Program-made: the position numbers and the translations under genes
Shown: in pieces, positions 50,033 to 59,356 of the stretch
Layout of the letters: each line of letters opens with the position of its first letter
How positions within the stretch are numbered: the stretch's first letter is position 1
The notes under the pieces: model-generated
Seen by the model: the letters and a program-made list of their open reading frames with translations, nothing else
Databases searched by the model: none
What the model was told of the DNA's origin: nothing
DNA from: Bacteroidaceae bacterium
GTDB lineage: Bacteria > Bacteroidota > Bacteroidia > Bacteroidales > Bacteroidaceae
Direction: 5' to 3'
Length of the DNA stretch: 64,000 bases
NCBI GenBank assembly: GCA_024684455.1
Contig: JAIKWU010000081.1
Span: 1-64,000, forward strand

Positions 50033-51103
50033 TCAGAGGTTCAACATGATGATGCGATAGATGAGGTAGGCCGTACCTGCAAGCAGGGCAATGGATGCCA
50101 CGATGATGCTGGCAATGAGTATCTTCTTGGTGTTCTGCGAACGCTTCTCCACCACGACGATTTCTGTGGGTTGCGGCGTGACAGGTTCCTCTTTCTTGGT
50201 CGCGTTGATGTATTCGATGGCACTGACGAGGTTTCGGTCGTTCTCTCCGAGCAATGTGCTGTATTTGGCAAACTTCACAAGATCGGCAGTCTGGAAGAGT
50301 TCGCGCAGTTCGCGCAGTGCTTCCTCGTCGTTCACTTCCTGCAGGTGATCGATGATTTCGGCCGTCGTCATCTCCATGGCATTGAAGCCGTAGCGCTCGT
50401 TGATGTACTGGCGCAGCGTGTCGGTCAGTTCCGTATAGTATTCCTTCGAGTCCTCCTTTTGCCAGATCTTTTCCGCCTTGATGTGCTCAATCTTGAGCAT
50501 GGCAGCCTTATGCGGAGCCATCTTCGGTTTAATCTTGATGCGTCGGATGATGGGTTTATTGTCCTTGAGACGAATGATAATGTAGAGGAGCAGAGCAGTG
50601 AGCACGAGAATGACAACCGAAATCCAGAGCGGTGCACTCCAGTCTTCCCATACAAACGGCGGACTCATCACAGGCTTCATGGGGAAAATGCTGTCGGCGT
50701 GCAGTGTGTCAATGTCGAGTGAATAGACTTTCAATGCCAGGCTTTTCGATTCGTAGTCTTTTCCATCAACTTTTACAGTCAACGGCGGAAGATAATAGAG
50801 TGCCGAGTCGAACGATGTGATGATGTAGCGTCGGCTTAGTACCATGCGCTTACCATCGTTGAGCCATTGAGTGTCGGCATCGGTGATGTGCATGACTTCC
50901 ACTCCTGGCACAATCTGTGCGAGTGAGTCAAACTCAGGCAATTCCACTGCTGTGCCTTTGTCGGCACTCACTTCGAGGGTGACGCCAACGCGCTGTCCGA
51001 TGAAGATCTGTGTAGAGTCAATCGTTGCGTCGACTGTTACCTGTGCACGAACCGATAACAGTGTACCAACTATTCCTATTATAATAAGGTATAAGCGTTT
51101 CAT
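50033..51103 (-). CDS. Bat operon membrane protein (DUF4381-like)
   Basis: 356 residues with a signal peptide (MKRLYLIIIGIVGTLLSVRAQ), a BatD-like Ig domain (about 22-130, VTVDATIDSTQIFIGQRVGV), a membrane segment near residue 165 (LWISVVILVLTALLLYIIIRL), a soluble helical region (EYYTELTDTLRQYINERYGFNAMEMTT), and a second membrane segment near the C-terminus. The position between the DUF58 gene and batA is conserved in Bacteroides Bat operons. It probably joins the regulator AAA ATPase to BatA/BatB, but this is inference. Confidence 0.82.
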   Translation of the reverse strand: MKRLYLIIIGIVGTLLSVRAQVTVDATIDSTQIFIGQRVGVTLEVSADKGTAVELPEFDSLAQIVPGVEVMHITDADTQWLNDGKRMVLSRRYIITSFDSALYYLPPLTVKVDGKDYESKSLALKVYSLDIDTLHADSIFPMKPVMSPPFVWEDWSAPLWISVVILVLTALLLYIIIRLKDNKPIIRRIKIKPKMAPHKAAMLKIEHIKAEKIWQKEDSKEYYTELTDTLRQYINERYGFNAMEMTTAEIIDHLQEVNDEEALRELRELFQTADLVKFAKYSTLLGENDRNLVSAIEYINATKKEEPVTPQPTEIVVVEKRSQNTKKILIASIIVASIALLAGTAYLIYRIIMLNL

Positions 51104-51118
51104 GTTAATCGTTAACCG

Positions 51119-51988
51119 TTAACTTCTGCGTTTGAACAGTCCCATCAGACCTTTCACATAGTCTTCATCCGTGCGCAAATGAGCACAATCCACATTGGAG
51201 TGTGTGAACATTTCCTTCAGGCGTGCTTGGTTGCGAATCCACCACTCGTGGTGAGCACGGCGCACCGCTTTGGAGGATGTGTCGATATAGATTTCTTCGC
51301 CGGTTTCTGCATCACACACTTTCATCAGGCCTATGTCGGGCAGTTCGAGCATACGCTGATCATAGATTTGCAAAGCGCAGACATCGTGCTTGCGACTCAG
51401 GATGGTGAGTTGCTGCGTGTATTCTTTGGAATCGAAGAAGTCGCTAATGAGGAACACCGTACAGCGTTTCTTGATGGCGTTGGTCATGAAGACAATTGCA
51501 TCGCCAATGTCTGTCTTGCGGCTCTGGGGCTGAAAGTCCAAAAGTTCGCGGATGATGAAGAGAATGTGTTTACGGCCTTTCTTCGGAGGAATGAACTTTT
51601 CGATGCGGTCGGAAAAGAAGATGACGCCAATTTTGTCATTGTTCTGAATAGCAGAGAAAGCCAGTGTTGCTGCAATTTCAGTGACAATCTGGCGTTTTGT
51701 TTGTCCAGCCGTACCGAAATCGAGGCTTCCAGACACATCGACCATCAGGATGACCGTCAGTTCACGCTCTTCTTCAAAAACCTTGACGTAGGGCTTGTCG
51801 AAACGTGCTGTGACGTTCCAGTCGATGTCGCGTACATCGTCGCCGTATTGGTACTCACGCACCTCACTGAATGCCATACCACGTCCCTTGAACGCGCTGT
51901 GGTATTCACCGGCAAAGATGTTGCTCGACAGCCCCCGCGTCTTGATTTCAATCCGCCGGACCTTTTTGAGTAATTCCTCAGTTTCCAT
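51119..51988 (-). CDS. DUF58 protein, MoxR partner
   Basis: 289 residues. It has a cryptic VWA-like fold with GRGMAFSEVREYQYGDDVRDIDWNVTAR, the DUF58 signature, and LMVDVSGSLDFGT as a MIDAS-like DxSxS. DUF58 proteins act with MoxR ATPases in metal or cofactor insertion and complex assembly. The gene overlaps moxR by one base and is followed 15 bp later by the next gene in the Bat operon. Confidence 0.93.
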   Translation of the reverse strand: METEELLKKVRRIEIKTRGLSSNIFAGEYHSAFKGRGMAFSEVREYQYGDDVRDIDWNVTARFDKPYVKVFEEERELTVILMVDVSGSLDFGTAGQTKRQIVTEIAATLAFSAIQNNDKIGVIFFSDRIEKFIPPKKGRKHILFIIRELLDFQPQSRKTDIGDAIVFMTNAIKKRCTVFLISDFFDSKEYTQQLTILSRKHDVCALQIYDQRMLELPDIGLMKVCDAETGEEIYIDTSSKAVRRAHHEWWIRNQARLKEMFTHSNVDCAHLRTDEDYVKGLMGLFKRRS

Positions 51989-52983
51989 CAGGGCACTTCG
52001 ACCTTGTTGATAATTTTCGAAACGATTTCCTCCTGCGTGACGTTTGATGCCTCGGCCTCGTAGGTCAGTCCGATACGGTGACGAAGCACGTCGTGTGCCA
52101 CGGCACGCACGTCTTCTGGAATGACATAGCCACGGTGCTTGATGAATGCGTAGGCACGGCTTGCCAGCGCAAGGTTGATGCTGGCACGTGGTGAACCGCC
52201 AAAACCAATCAAGCCTACTAAATCTTTCAGACCATACTTATCGGGGAAACGAGTGGCGAAGACGATGTCGGCAATATACTGCTCAATCTTTTCGTCGAGA
52301 TAGACTTGTGAAACCACCTTGCGGGCAGCATCTATTTCGGCAGTTCCCATCACAGGACGGATGATAGTCTGCTCTGGAGAGATGTTCTGGCGGATGATGC
52401 GCTTTTCCTCATCCAATTTCGGGTAATCAATCACCACCTTCATCATGAAACGATCCACTTGCGCTTCGGGCAGCGGATACGTACCTTCCTGCTCGATTGG
52501 ATTCTGCGTTGCCAGTACGAGGAAAGGCTTCGGCAGTTCGTAAGTCGTGGTGGAAAGGGTTACCTGACGTTCCTGCATGGCTTCGAGCAAGGCACTCTGC
52601 ACCTTTGCTGGTGCACGGTTGATTTCGTCGGCCAATACGAAGTTCGCAAACACGGGGCCTTTCTTCACTTCAAAACTGCTCTCCTTCTGGTTATACACCA
52701 TCGTACCGACCACATCGGCGGGCAGCAAGTCGGGCGTGAACTGGATGCGGCTGAATTTGGCATCAATCAAGGCAGCCAACGTGCGGATGGCCTTTGTCTT
52801 AGCCAAGCCAGGCACACCCTCAAGCAGGATGTGTCCGTCGCTCAGCAAACCGATGAGCAGTGATTCGACCAAATGCTTTTGTCCGATGATGGCCTGGTCC
52901 ATACCCGTCATCAGGTTTGTTACGAACGTACTTTGTTTTTCAATTCGCTCGTTCAATTCGCGAATGTCAATAGATTCTGCCAT
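51988..52983 (-). CDS. MoxR-family AAA ATPase
   Basis: 331 residues. Walker A EGVPGLAKTKAI (with Ala for the usual Gly, typical of MoxR), Walker B FVLADEINRAPAKVQSALLEAM, sensor 1 VLATQNPIEQEGTYPLPEAQVDRF. MoxR ATPases act as chaperones that insert cofactors or assemble VWA proteins, here the BatA/BatB group. It is the first gene of the Bat operon. A TACCTTTG -7 element lies upstream on the minus strand (53032-53025), with no clear -33 partner. Confidence 0.94.
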   Translation of the reverse strand: MAESIDIRELNERIEKQSTFVTNLMTGMDQAIIGQKHLVESLLIGLLSDGHILLEGVPGLAKTKAIRTLAALIDAKFSRIQFTPDLLPADVVGTMVYNQKESSFEVKKGPVFANFVLADEINRAPAKVQSALLEAMQERQVTLSTTTYELPKPFLVLATQNPIEQEGTYPLPEAQVDRFMMKVVIDYPKLDEEKRIIRQNISPEQTIIRPVMGTAEIDAARKVVSQVYLDEKIEQYIADIVFATRFPDKYGLKDLVGLIGFGGSPRASINLALASRAYAFIKHRGYVIPEDVRAVAHDVLRHRIGLTYEAEASNVTQEEIVSKIINKVEVP

Positions 52984-53327
52984 TTATTTTTGCATTTTAG
53001 TGATTGCTTTCTCAAATTCGACGACAAAGGTACGGCTTTCCGTCGGAATAACACACACGCAGAGTTCTAATAAAAATTAAAAAAACTTTCGTTTTTTAAC
53101 ATTTAAGAGTATTTAACGTAAATCGCCCCACTTTCTCCCTTTGGCAAGACAACGGAAAAAGAAAAAACAACTGAAACACACGGAATTTTTCTGTGTGTTT
53201 CTGAGAAATTCCGTGTGTTTCCGTTGTTTAACTTTTAACTCTTCACTAGAATGTATCCCCCGTACGGACGATGCATGGGACGTCCCGATTGGCATTTCGC
53301 TTTTCCGACACGGGGTCTCCTACATCT
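52984..53327. other. Gene-free region upstream of the moxR-bat operon
   Basis: On the minus strand it holds the -7-like TACCTTTG (53032-53025) for moxR. At 53155-53228 it has imperfect repeats of the TTCCGTGTGTTTC type, similar to those at 24795-24865 downstream of pfp. No coding region was recognised. Confidence 0.6.
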
Positions 53328-53924
53328 TCACACTCCTATATCATCAGCAGGGTCTTCATTCATACCTTCAAAGAGAGATTCAGTCTCAAAGTCCTCAACG
53401 TGATGAAGCGAATAGGAGCCGTCGGGGTCGATGCGAATTTCTACAGGATAGTAGATACCTGAAGTCTCGTCAGGGTCGCCGACGGTAGCGATGAAACGCA
53501 GGCAAGAGTGGTCGTCGGTGTGGTTAAGATTGTAGCAAAAACCGACAAGCGCAGTGTTCTTCAATTCTTTTTTAGGCACCATGCTGGCGAACGATTGCTT
53601 TGTGAACCGACGCCGCAACACGATAGTCGAGTCGCGACGGATAGTGAGTAGCACCTCGTTGTCGTGGTAACGTGAGCCGTCGGGATTGATGACGATGGGC
53701 AGCGAATCGACGGGAGCAAAGCGGAAAGACCAGTCGTATTGTTTGCCGCGAACGGTGAAGGTCTGGTTCTGTTCAATCACACCGAGGTCGAGAATGGCAT
53801 TGCTTTCCTGCGGTGCCACCCAGATGCTGTCGGCATTCTGCTCGTTCGTCGATTCCCCCTTACATGACAGTAGCATTCCCACTGTTAATACTGCTATAAT
53901 ATATAAATAAGGTGTAAGTTTCAT
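53328..53924 (-). CDS. DUF4738 lipoprotein
   Basis: 198 residues. A lipoprotein signal (YIIAVLTVGMLLSCKG, lipobox Cys near residue 21) precedes a beta-rich domain (LDLGVIEQNQTFTVRGKQYDWSFR, VVINPDGSRYHDNEVLLTIRRDS) that I recognise as DUF4738, a family of unknown function in Bacteroidales. ATG 53924 is 27 bp inside the longest frame and begins the lipoprotein signal. It stands alone, divergent from map. Confidence 0.75.
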   Translation of the reverse strand: MKLTPYLYIIAVLTVGMLLSCKGESTNEQNADSIWVAPQESNAILDLGVIEQNQTFTVRGKQYDWSFRFAPVDSLPIVINPDGSRYHDNEVLLTIRRDSTIVLRRRFTKQSFASMVPKKELKNTALVGFCYNLNHTDDHSCLRFIATVGDPDETSGIYYPVEIRIDPDGSYSLHHVEDFETESLFEGMNEDPADDIGV

Positions 53925-54049
53925 TGTGGCCGAATTTGAATTTCGATACAAAAGTAGTGAAAGAATATGAAATAGGCAAACCGAATAGGCAAAAACTTAA
54001 AAATATAGAAAAAAAGAAGTGAAAGGGTGGTGATTCGCGCAAAAAGTCG

Positions 54050-54057
54050 TAACTTCG
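54050..54057 (+). promoter_or_regulatory. -7-like element of the map operon
   Basis: TAACTTCG at 54050-54057 differs by one base from TAnnTTTG and lies 30 nt before the map ATG. No strong -33 element is seen, so the call is tentative. Confidence 0.45.
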
Positions 54058-54087
54058 CAGTTGATTTATGTTTTGATTACAGTGTAG

Positions 54088-54948
54088 ATGAAAAACAAAA
54101 AGAATCGTAGGCAGTGGCATTCCATACCTGGTGAACCCCTCACAGATATGGATAAAATCATCATGGCGTGGGAAAGTCGTGGTAAACTAGTTCCGACACG
54201 GAACCTGGTGAAGACCCCAGAACAGATTGAAGGGATACGTCGTGCTGGTGTGTTGAACACTGCGGTGCTTGACCATGTGGCTGCGCATATCCATGAAGGC
54301 ATGACGACCGAGGAAATCAATACGCTGGTGCATACGTTTACCGTTGACCATGGTGGTATTCCTGCACCGCTTAATTATGAGGGCTTTCCTAAAAGCGTAT
54401 GCACGAGTATCAACGAGGTGGTGTGCCATGGCATTCCGAGCGAAGACGAATTCCTCGAAGAGGGTGACATCATCAATGTGGATGTGACGACGATACTCGA
54501 CGGTTACTTTGCCGACGCCTCGCGCATGTTTGTCATCGGAAAGACGACTCCCCAAAAGCAGAAATTAGTCGATGTGGCAAAAGAATGCCTACAGATAGGC
54601 ATCGAGGCTTGTCATCCGTACTGCTTCGTTGGTGACATCGGCTATGCGATTGCTAAACACGCTCACAAGAATGGCTTTACGGTCGTTCGCGACCTATGCG
54701 GACACGGCGTAGGCAATGAGTTCCACGAAGACCCCGACATTGTTCATTACGGCAAGAGGGGCAGCGGCATGTTGCTAGTACCAGGCATGGTTTTCACCAT
54801 CGAGCCAATGGTCAATATGGGCGACTGGCATGTGTTTGTGGATGCCGATGACGACTGGACGGTTGTCACTGAAGACGAACTTCCCAGTGCCCAATGGGAG
54901 CACACGCTCCTGATGACTGAAACGGGAGTGGAAATTCTAACGTTTTAA
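54088..54948 (+). CDS. map: Methionine aminopeptidase type I
   Basis: 286 residues, with an N-terminal extension of about 40 residues (KNKKNRRQWHSIPGEPLTD) before the pita-bread fold. Metal ligands sit in NVDVTTILDGYFADASRMF (two Asp), GHGVGNEFHEDP (His), FTIEPM (Glu) and QWEHTLLMTE (Glu). It removes the initiator Met from new proteins. It is the first of nine rightward genes with gaps of 29 bp or less. The extension is shorter than the SH3-binding ones of some type Ib enzymes. Confidence 0.95.
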   Translation: MKNKKNRRQWHSIPGEPLTDMDKIIMAWESRGKLVPTRNLVKTPEQIEGIRRAGVLNTAVLDHVAAHIHEGMTTEEINTLVHTFTVDHGGIPAPLNYEGFPKSVCTSINEVVCHGIPSEDEFLEEGDIINVDVTTILDGYFADASRMFVIGKTTPQKQKLVDVAKECLQIGIEACHPYCFVGDIGYAIAKHAHKNGFTVVRDLCGHGVGNEFHEDPDIVHYGKRGSGMLLVPGMVFTIEPMVNMGDWHVFVDADDDWTVVTEDELPSAQWEHTLLMTETGVEILTF

Positions 54949-54961
54949 GAAGTTATGCCAA

Positions 54962-55987
54962 ATGGAAGAAAGGGTTGTTATCCTTGCCATCGAATCGTCG
55001 TGTGATGACACGTCGGCGGCTGTGTTGAGCGATGGTGTGCTGTTGTCGAATGTGACTGCAAGTCAGGCGGTGCATGAGGCTTACGGAGGTGTGGTGCCAG
55101 AACTGGCTTCACGGGCTCATCAGCAGAACATCGTGCCTGTGGTCGATCAGGCGTTGAAGCGTGCTGGGGTTGAGAAAGAACAACTGTCGGCCATCGCCTT
55201 TACGCGAGGCCCTGGCTTGATGGGCAGTCTGCTCGTTGGCGTGTCGTTTGCCAAAGGCATGGCACGTGCACTGGGTATTCCTCTCGTTGACGTCAACCAT
55301 TTGCAGGGTCATGTGCTGGCGCACTTTATCAAGGAGGCTGACGACGACCACGACCAGCCGTCTTTCCCTTTTATCTGTTTGCTTGTCAGTGGAGGTAATT
55401 CGCAGATTGTCAAGGTGAATGCCTATAACGATATGGAGATTCTCGGACAGACCATCGACGATGCGGCTGGCGAGGCTATCGACAAGTGTTCCAAGGTGAT
55501 GGGTCTAGGCTATCCAGGTGGTCCCATCATTGATAAACTGGCAAGGCAGGGAAACCCTGATGCATTCCAGTTTTCGAAGCCCCAGATTAAGGGTTACGAC
55601 TATAGTTTTTCGGGATTAAAGACTTCGTTTCTTTACAATCTGCGTGACTGGTTGAAGGATGATCCTAACTTTGTTGAGCACCATAAGGCCGACTTGGCGG
55701 CGTCGTTGGAGAAAACCATCGTCGATATTCTGATGAAGAAACTCCGCCTTGCAGTCAAGGATACGGGCATACGTCAAGTGGCTGTGGCTGGTGGGGTGTC
55801 GGCTAACAACGGATTACGAAATGCTTTCCATGATCATGCACGCCGCTATGGATGGAAAATTTTTATTCCGAAGTTCTCATATACGACCGATAATGCGGCC
55901 ATGATAGGTATTACAGGCTATTTTAAGTATCTGGACAGGGATTTTTGTAACATTGATGCGCCAGCTTTTGCTCGCATAGAAAAATGA
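54962..55987 (+). CDS. tsaD: tRNA t6A37 threonylcarbamoyltransferase TsaD
   Basis: 341 residues. It has IESSCDDTSAAVL, VNHLQGHVLAHF (HxxxH metal site), LLVSGGNSQIV, TIDDAAGEAIDK and AVAGGVSANNGLR, all TsaD hallmarks. With TsaB and TsaE it transfers a threonylcarbamoyl group to adenine 37 of tRNAs that read ANN codons; essential in most bacteria. It begins 13 bp after map, and its stop overlaps cinA. Confidence 0.97.
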   Translation: MEERVVILAIESSCDDTSAAVLSDGVLLSNVTASQAVHEAYGGVVPELASRAHQQNIVPVVDQALKRAGVEKEQLSAIAFTRGPGLMGSLLVGVSFAKGMARALGIPLVDVNHLQGHVLAHFIKEADDDHDQPSFPFICLLVSGGNSQIVKVNAYNDMEILGQTIDDAAGEAIDKCSKVMGLGYPGGPIIDKLARQGNPDAFQFSKPQIKGYDYSFSGLKTSFLYNLRDWLKDDPNFVEHHKADLAASLEKTIVDILMKKLRLAVKDTGIRQVAVAGGVSANNGLRNAFHDHARRYGWKIFIPKFSYTTDNAAMIGITGYFKYLDRDFCNIDAPAFARIEK

Positions 55988-56451
55988 AACAGTTGGCCAA
56001 AGATATACAAAGACTGCTCGTCAATCGTCATCAGACACTGGTGACGGCAGAGAGTTGCACGGGTGGTCGCATCGCTACTGCTCTCACGGCTGTGGCTGGC
56101 TGTTCTGGCTATTTTCAGGGAAGCATCGTGGCCTATCAGAATGTGGTGAAAGAGCGCTTTCTCGGTGTTTCTGCCGAAACAATAGCAAAACATGACGTTG
56201 TCAGTCGTGAAGTAGTGGAAGAAATGGTGTTGGGGGCTTGCCGTATGTTTGGAACGGACTATGCCATTGCTACCACGGGTTATGCTGGTCCTGGAGGAGG
56301 TACGGAAGATATTCCTACGGGAACCATTTGGATTGGTGCTGGAAATGTGGAACGTATTGACACGGTCTGCTTGCATGAAATATCTACGAGAGAGAAAAAT
56401 CTACAACACGCTACAGAGGAGGCTCTTCGCCTCTTACTCAATCAGTTGTAA
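55984..56451 (+). CDS. cinA: CinA-like C-terminal protein, NMN amidohydrolase (PncC type)
   Basis: 155 residues, only the C-terminal domain of full CinA (no MoaB-like half). TAESCTGGRIATALT, GSIVAYQNVVKERFLGV, ATTGYAGPGGGTEDIPTGTIWIG fit PncC-type nicotinamide mononucleotide deamidases that recycle NMN to NaMN. Its ATG overlaps the tsaD stop (ATGA). Confidence 0.92.
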   Translation: MKQLAKDIQRLLVNRHQTLVTAESCTGGRIATALTAVAGCSGYFQGSIVAYQNVVKERFLGVSAETIAKHDVVSREVVEEMVLGACRMFGTDYAIATTGYAGPGGGTEDIPTGTIWIGAGNVERIDTVCLHEISTREKNLQHATEEALRLLLNQL

Positions 56452-56454
56452 ACG

Positions 56455-57177
56455 ATGAAGGAAGTCCGTTTTTTCTACGTACCAGAGGCTCCTGACGTGC
56501 AGGAACTGCCCGACGATGAAGCGCAACATGCCATACGTGTTTTGAGGCTTGGTGTTGGTGAGGAAGTGATGCTAATGGATGGTAAAGGTACTTTCTATCG
56601 GGCTGAAATCACGGATGCAACGAAGAAACGTTGCGCTTATCGAATTGTGGAAACGATGCCTCAGGCTCGGCAGTGGTATGGTCATCTGCATCTTGCCATG
56701 GCTCCGACCAAAAACATGGATCGCACGGAATGGATGGCTGAAAAGGCTACGGAAATAGGTTTCGACGAACTGACATTTCTCCGCTGCCAGTTTTCGGAGC
56801 GTACCGTTCTGAAAGAGGAACGCATTGACAAAATTCTCATTTCAGCGATGAAGCAGAGTCATAAGGCTGAGAAACCACAACTCAATGGAATGACCGACTT
56901 CAAGAAGTTTATTACGCGTGATTTCAAGGGTAAGAAATTTATCTGCCACTGTTATGAACAGCCAGACTTGCAACCTAAAGAGATGTTGAAAACGATGTTG
57001 ATTCCTCAAGAAGATGCTGTTGTTATGATTGGCCCAGAGGGCGATTTTAGCATTGAGGAAGTACGTATGGCAGAGCAGGCTGGCTTTATTCCTGTTACTT
57101 TGGGAACAAGCCGACTGCGAACCGAAACAGCAGCTTTGGTTGCTGTGCATCTGATGCATTTGGTAAATGAAATTTAA
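56455..57177 (+). CDS. rsmE: 16S rRNA m3U1498 methyltransferase RsmE
   Basis: 240 residues. An N-terminal PUA-like domain (EAQHAIRVLRLGVGEEVMLMDGKG-type region) is followed by a SPOUT knot with VMIGPEGDFSIEEV and LGTSRLRTETAAL. It methylates U1498 of 16S rRNA. It begins 3 bp after cinA. Confidence 0.95.
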   Translation: MKEVRFFYVPEAPDVQELPDDEAQHAIRVLRLGVGEEVMLMDGKGTFYRAEITDATKKRCAYRIVETMPQARQWYGHLHLAMAPTKNMDRTEWMAEKATEIGFDELTFLRCQFSERTVLKEERIDKILISAMKQSHKAEKPQLNGMTDFKKFITRDFKGKKFICHCYEQPDLQPKEMLKTMLIPQEDAVVMIGPEGDFSIEEVRMAEQAGFIPVTLGTSRLRTETAALVAVHLMHLVNEI

Positions 57178-57206
57178 AAGAATAATAAATTTAAAACCAG
57201 ATAGAT

Positions 57207-58694
57207 ATGAAGAAAACTTATATTTTTTGTATTGCTCTTTTCTTGATGCTCGGTTTGGCTTCATGTAGCAAGAAAGACTATATGACGGTCATCCCCGCTG
57301 ATGCTACATTTGTGGCTCAAATCAATTTAGCCGATTTAGCGGAACAGGCTGATTTACAAAATGCTCCTGTTATAAGAACCTTGAAAGGATACGTTGGGTT
57401 AATTGCCAGTGGGGAAGAGAAAGAAATGGTAAAAGCGGTGCTCGATGACCCGTCTATTATCGGTGTTGACTTTGCTGCGCCGGCCTATGTCTTTGAAACC
57501 ATCGATCATCATTGGGGACTGGTTCTTTGTGTGAAAGACAATGATCATTTGGATGAAACCTTCAAGGTGTTGGCTAAGCAGCAAATAGCCGCTAAACCGA
57601 CTGAACGTGATGGCCTGATGTGGACTTCGTTGCTTGACGACATTAACATTGCCTATGACAATCAGCGATTGCTCATCCTCACTGCACACTCCGAAAGTGC
57701 TGCACCCAATGTGTTGAAACGGCAAATGTCTCAACTTTTTGAACAAGATAAAGATTTGAGTTTCTTCGAGACGGATAAGATGCTGAAATTAGAATCAGCC
57801 GATGCTCCAATCTCCATCTATTCTCGCATGGCAGCACTGCCGCAGGATATGGCCCAGCAAATGACTAGTTTTTTGCCGAAAGGCGTTCGTAGTGCCGATG
57901 TGGAAGTATGTATTTCTGCTGATTTTAAGGAGGGTAATGCGGTGTTGCGTGCAACAATGTTCAGTGACAATGAGAAGATTCAGCAACTCTTTGAACAGGC
58001 TGATGAAAACATGTATAAGATACAAGGCGATTATCTCGGTGCTGCTTCCGACCACTCCTTTGCTTGGATTTCTGTCGGATGTCAAGGTGAATGGCTCCAT
58101 AATCTGCTGAAGCAGAGTGAACAGGCCAAGCAAGCATTGTTTATGTTGGAACGAGGCATTGACATTGAGCAGATGTTGCGAAGTATTGATGGCGACGTGA
58201 CCTTCGTACTGCCTTCGGAGCCTGCTGCTGAGGGTTTTGCCAAGACCGATTTCATAGCCATGGCAACGGTTAAGAACAGTGACTTCCTTTCTGACGTTGC
58301 TGATTGGCAGCGTTCTGCGCGTGACTATGGCATTACACTCTCAGAGAAAGGTAAAAATCAATATCTGCTCAAGGCACAGGATATGCAGATGGAGTGGGGT
58401 GTCGATGGCGAGACGTTGTATTTCACCACACCAAACGCTGTGTTGCAAAAGGCCTTTTCCCAGAACGGTAGCCTACTTTCTGCTTATAAAGATGAAATTA
58501 AGGACTCTCAGTTCTTTGCACTTGTCAATATGCAAGCATTGCCTTCACCCAACATGAACAAGATACCTCTCAATGCCATTGTGATGAAATCAGAACGTAC
58601 AGGAGAGGTGGAAATACGCTTGGAGGGAAAGAACCCAAGCCGTAGCCTGCTGGCACAGATGCTCGATATGTTTGCTGGCTTAATGAATTTGTAA
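57207..58694 (+). CDS. DUF4836 lipoprotein
   Basis: 495 residues. Signal peptide with lipobox (LFLMLGLASCSKKDY, Cys about residue 20) and a DUF4836 body: YMTVIPADATFVAQINLADL at the start and FFALVNMQALPSPNMNKIPLNAIV near the end. The family is common in Bacteroidales and has no known function. It begins 29 bp after rsmE, the largest gap in this operon, and lies before an ABC transporter. Confidence 0.85.
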   Translation: MKKTYIFCIALFLMLGLASCSKKDYMTVIPADATFVAQINLADLAEQADLQNAPVIRTLKGYVGLIASGEEKEMVKAVLDDPSIIGVDFAAPAYVFETIDHHWGLVLCVKDNDHLDETFKVLAKQQIAAKPTERDGLMWTSLLDDINIAYDNQRLLILTAHSESAAPNVLKRQMSQLFEQDKDLSFFETDKMLKLESADAPISIYSRMAALPQDMAQQMTSFLPKGVRSADVEVCISADFKEGNAVLRATMFSDNEKIQQLFEQADENMYKIQGDYLGAASDHSFAWISVGCQGEWLHNLLKQSEQAKQALFMLERGIDIEQMLRSIDGDVTFVLPSEPAAEGFAKTDFIAMATVKNSDFLSDVADWQRSARDYGITLSEKGKNQYLLKAQDMQMEWGVDGETLYFTTPNAVLQKAFSQNGSLLSAYKDEIKDSQFFALVNMQALPSPNMNKIPLNAIVMKSERTGEVEIRLEGKNPSRSLLAQMLDMFAGLMNL

Positions 58695-58707
58695 TAAAAG
58701 ATAATCC

Positions 58708-59352
58708 ATGAATACAATCACACTTCGCAACACGCTTCCAGAAGTATTCTCGCAGCGTACAGACATTCAGAGTGATGTATGGCTGCAAGAGGTGGTGTTT
58801 GAAAAAGAAAAAACTTACTTAGTGGAAGCCAACAGCGGTACAGGCAAGTCGTCACTTTGCAGTTACATCTATGGCTATCGCAAAGATTTTCAAGGTGACA
58901 TCTTCTTCAATCAAACCAACATTCATAACCTCAGCATCCATCAATGGGTGGAGCAGCGTAAGGGACACTTGGCCTTGATGTGGCAGGAACTGCGTCTATT
59001 TCCTGAACTGACAGCAATGGAGAACGTGCTCATCAAGAACAAACTCACGGGTTATCAAAAGCGAAAAACCATCGACGAGTGGTTTGAGCGTCTGGGTATT
59101 TCTGACAAGCATGATGCTCTTATCGGACGCATGTCGTTCGGGCAACAACAACGTGTAGCGTTGATTCGGACGATGTGCCAGCCTTTCGACTTCATCTTTG
59201 TTGATGAACCCATCAGTCACCTTGACGATTCAAACTCCAGTATCATGGCCGATATGCTTATGGAAGAGGCTAAGCGTCAGGGTGCAGGAGTCATTGCCAC
59301 GAGTATAGGAAAGCGCATAGAACTTCATTACGACAAACAATATAAATTGTGA
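58708..59352 (+). CDS. ABC transporter ATPase (LolD/MacB type)
   Basis: 214 residues. Walker A EANSGTGKSSLCSYIYG, Q-loop LALMWQELRLFPELTAMENV, signature MSFGQQQRVALIR (variant of LSGGQ), Walker B FDFIFVDEPISHLDD. It pairs with the permease gene 4 bp downstream. The substrate is unknown; the paired permease suggests a mechanotransmission or lipoprotein-release type system. Confidence 0.88.
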   Translation: MNTITLRNTLPEVFSQRTDIQSDVWLQEVVFEKEKTYLVEANSGTGKSSLCSYIYGYRKDFQGDIFFNQTNIHNLSIHQWVEQRKGHLALMWQELRLFPELTAMENVLIKNKLTGYQKRKTIDEWFERLGISDKHDALIGRMSFGQQQRVALIRTMCQPFDFIFVDEPISHLDDSNSSIMADMLMEEAKRQGAGVIATSIGKRIELHYDKQYKL

Positions 59353-59356
59353 CCCC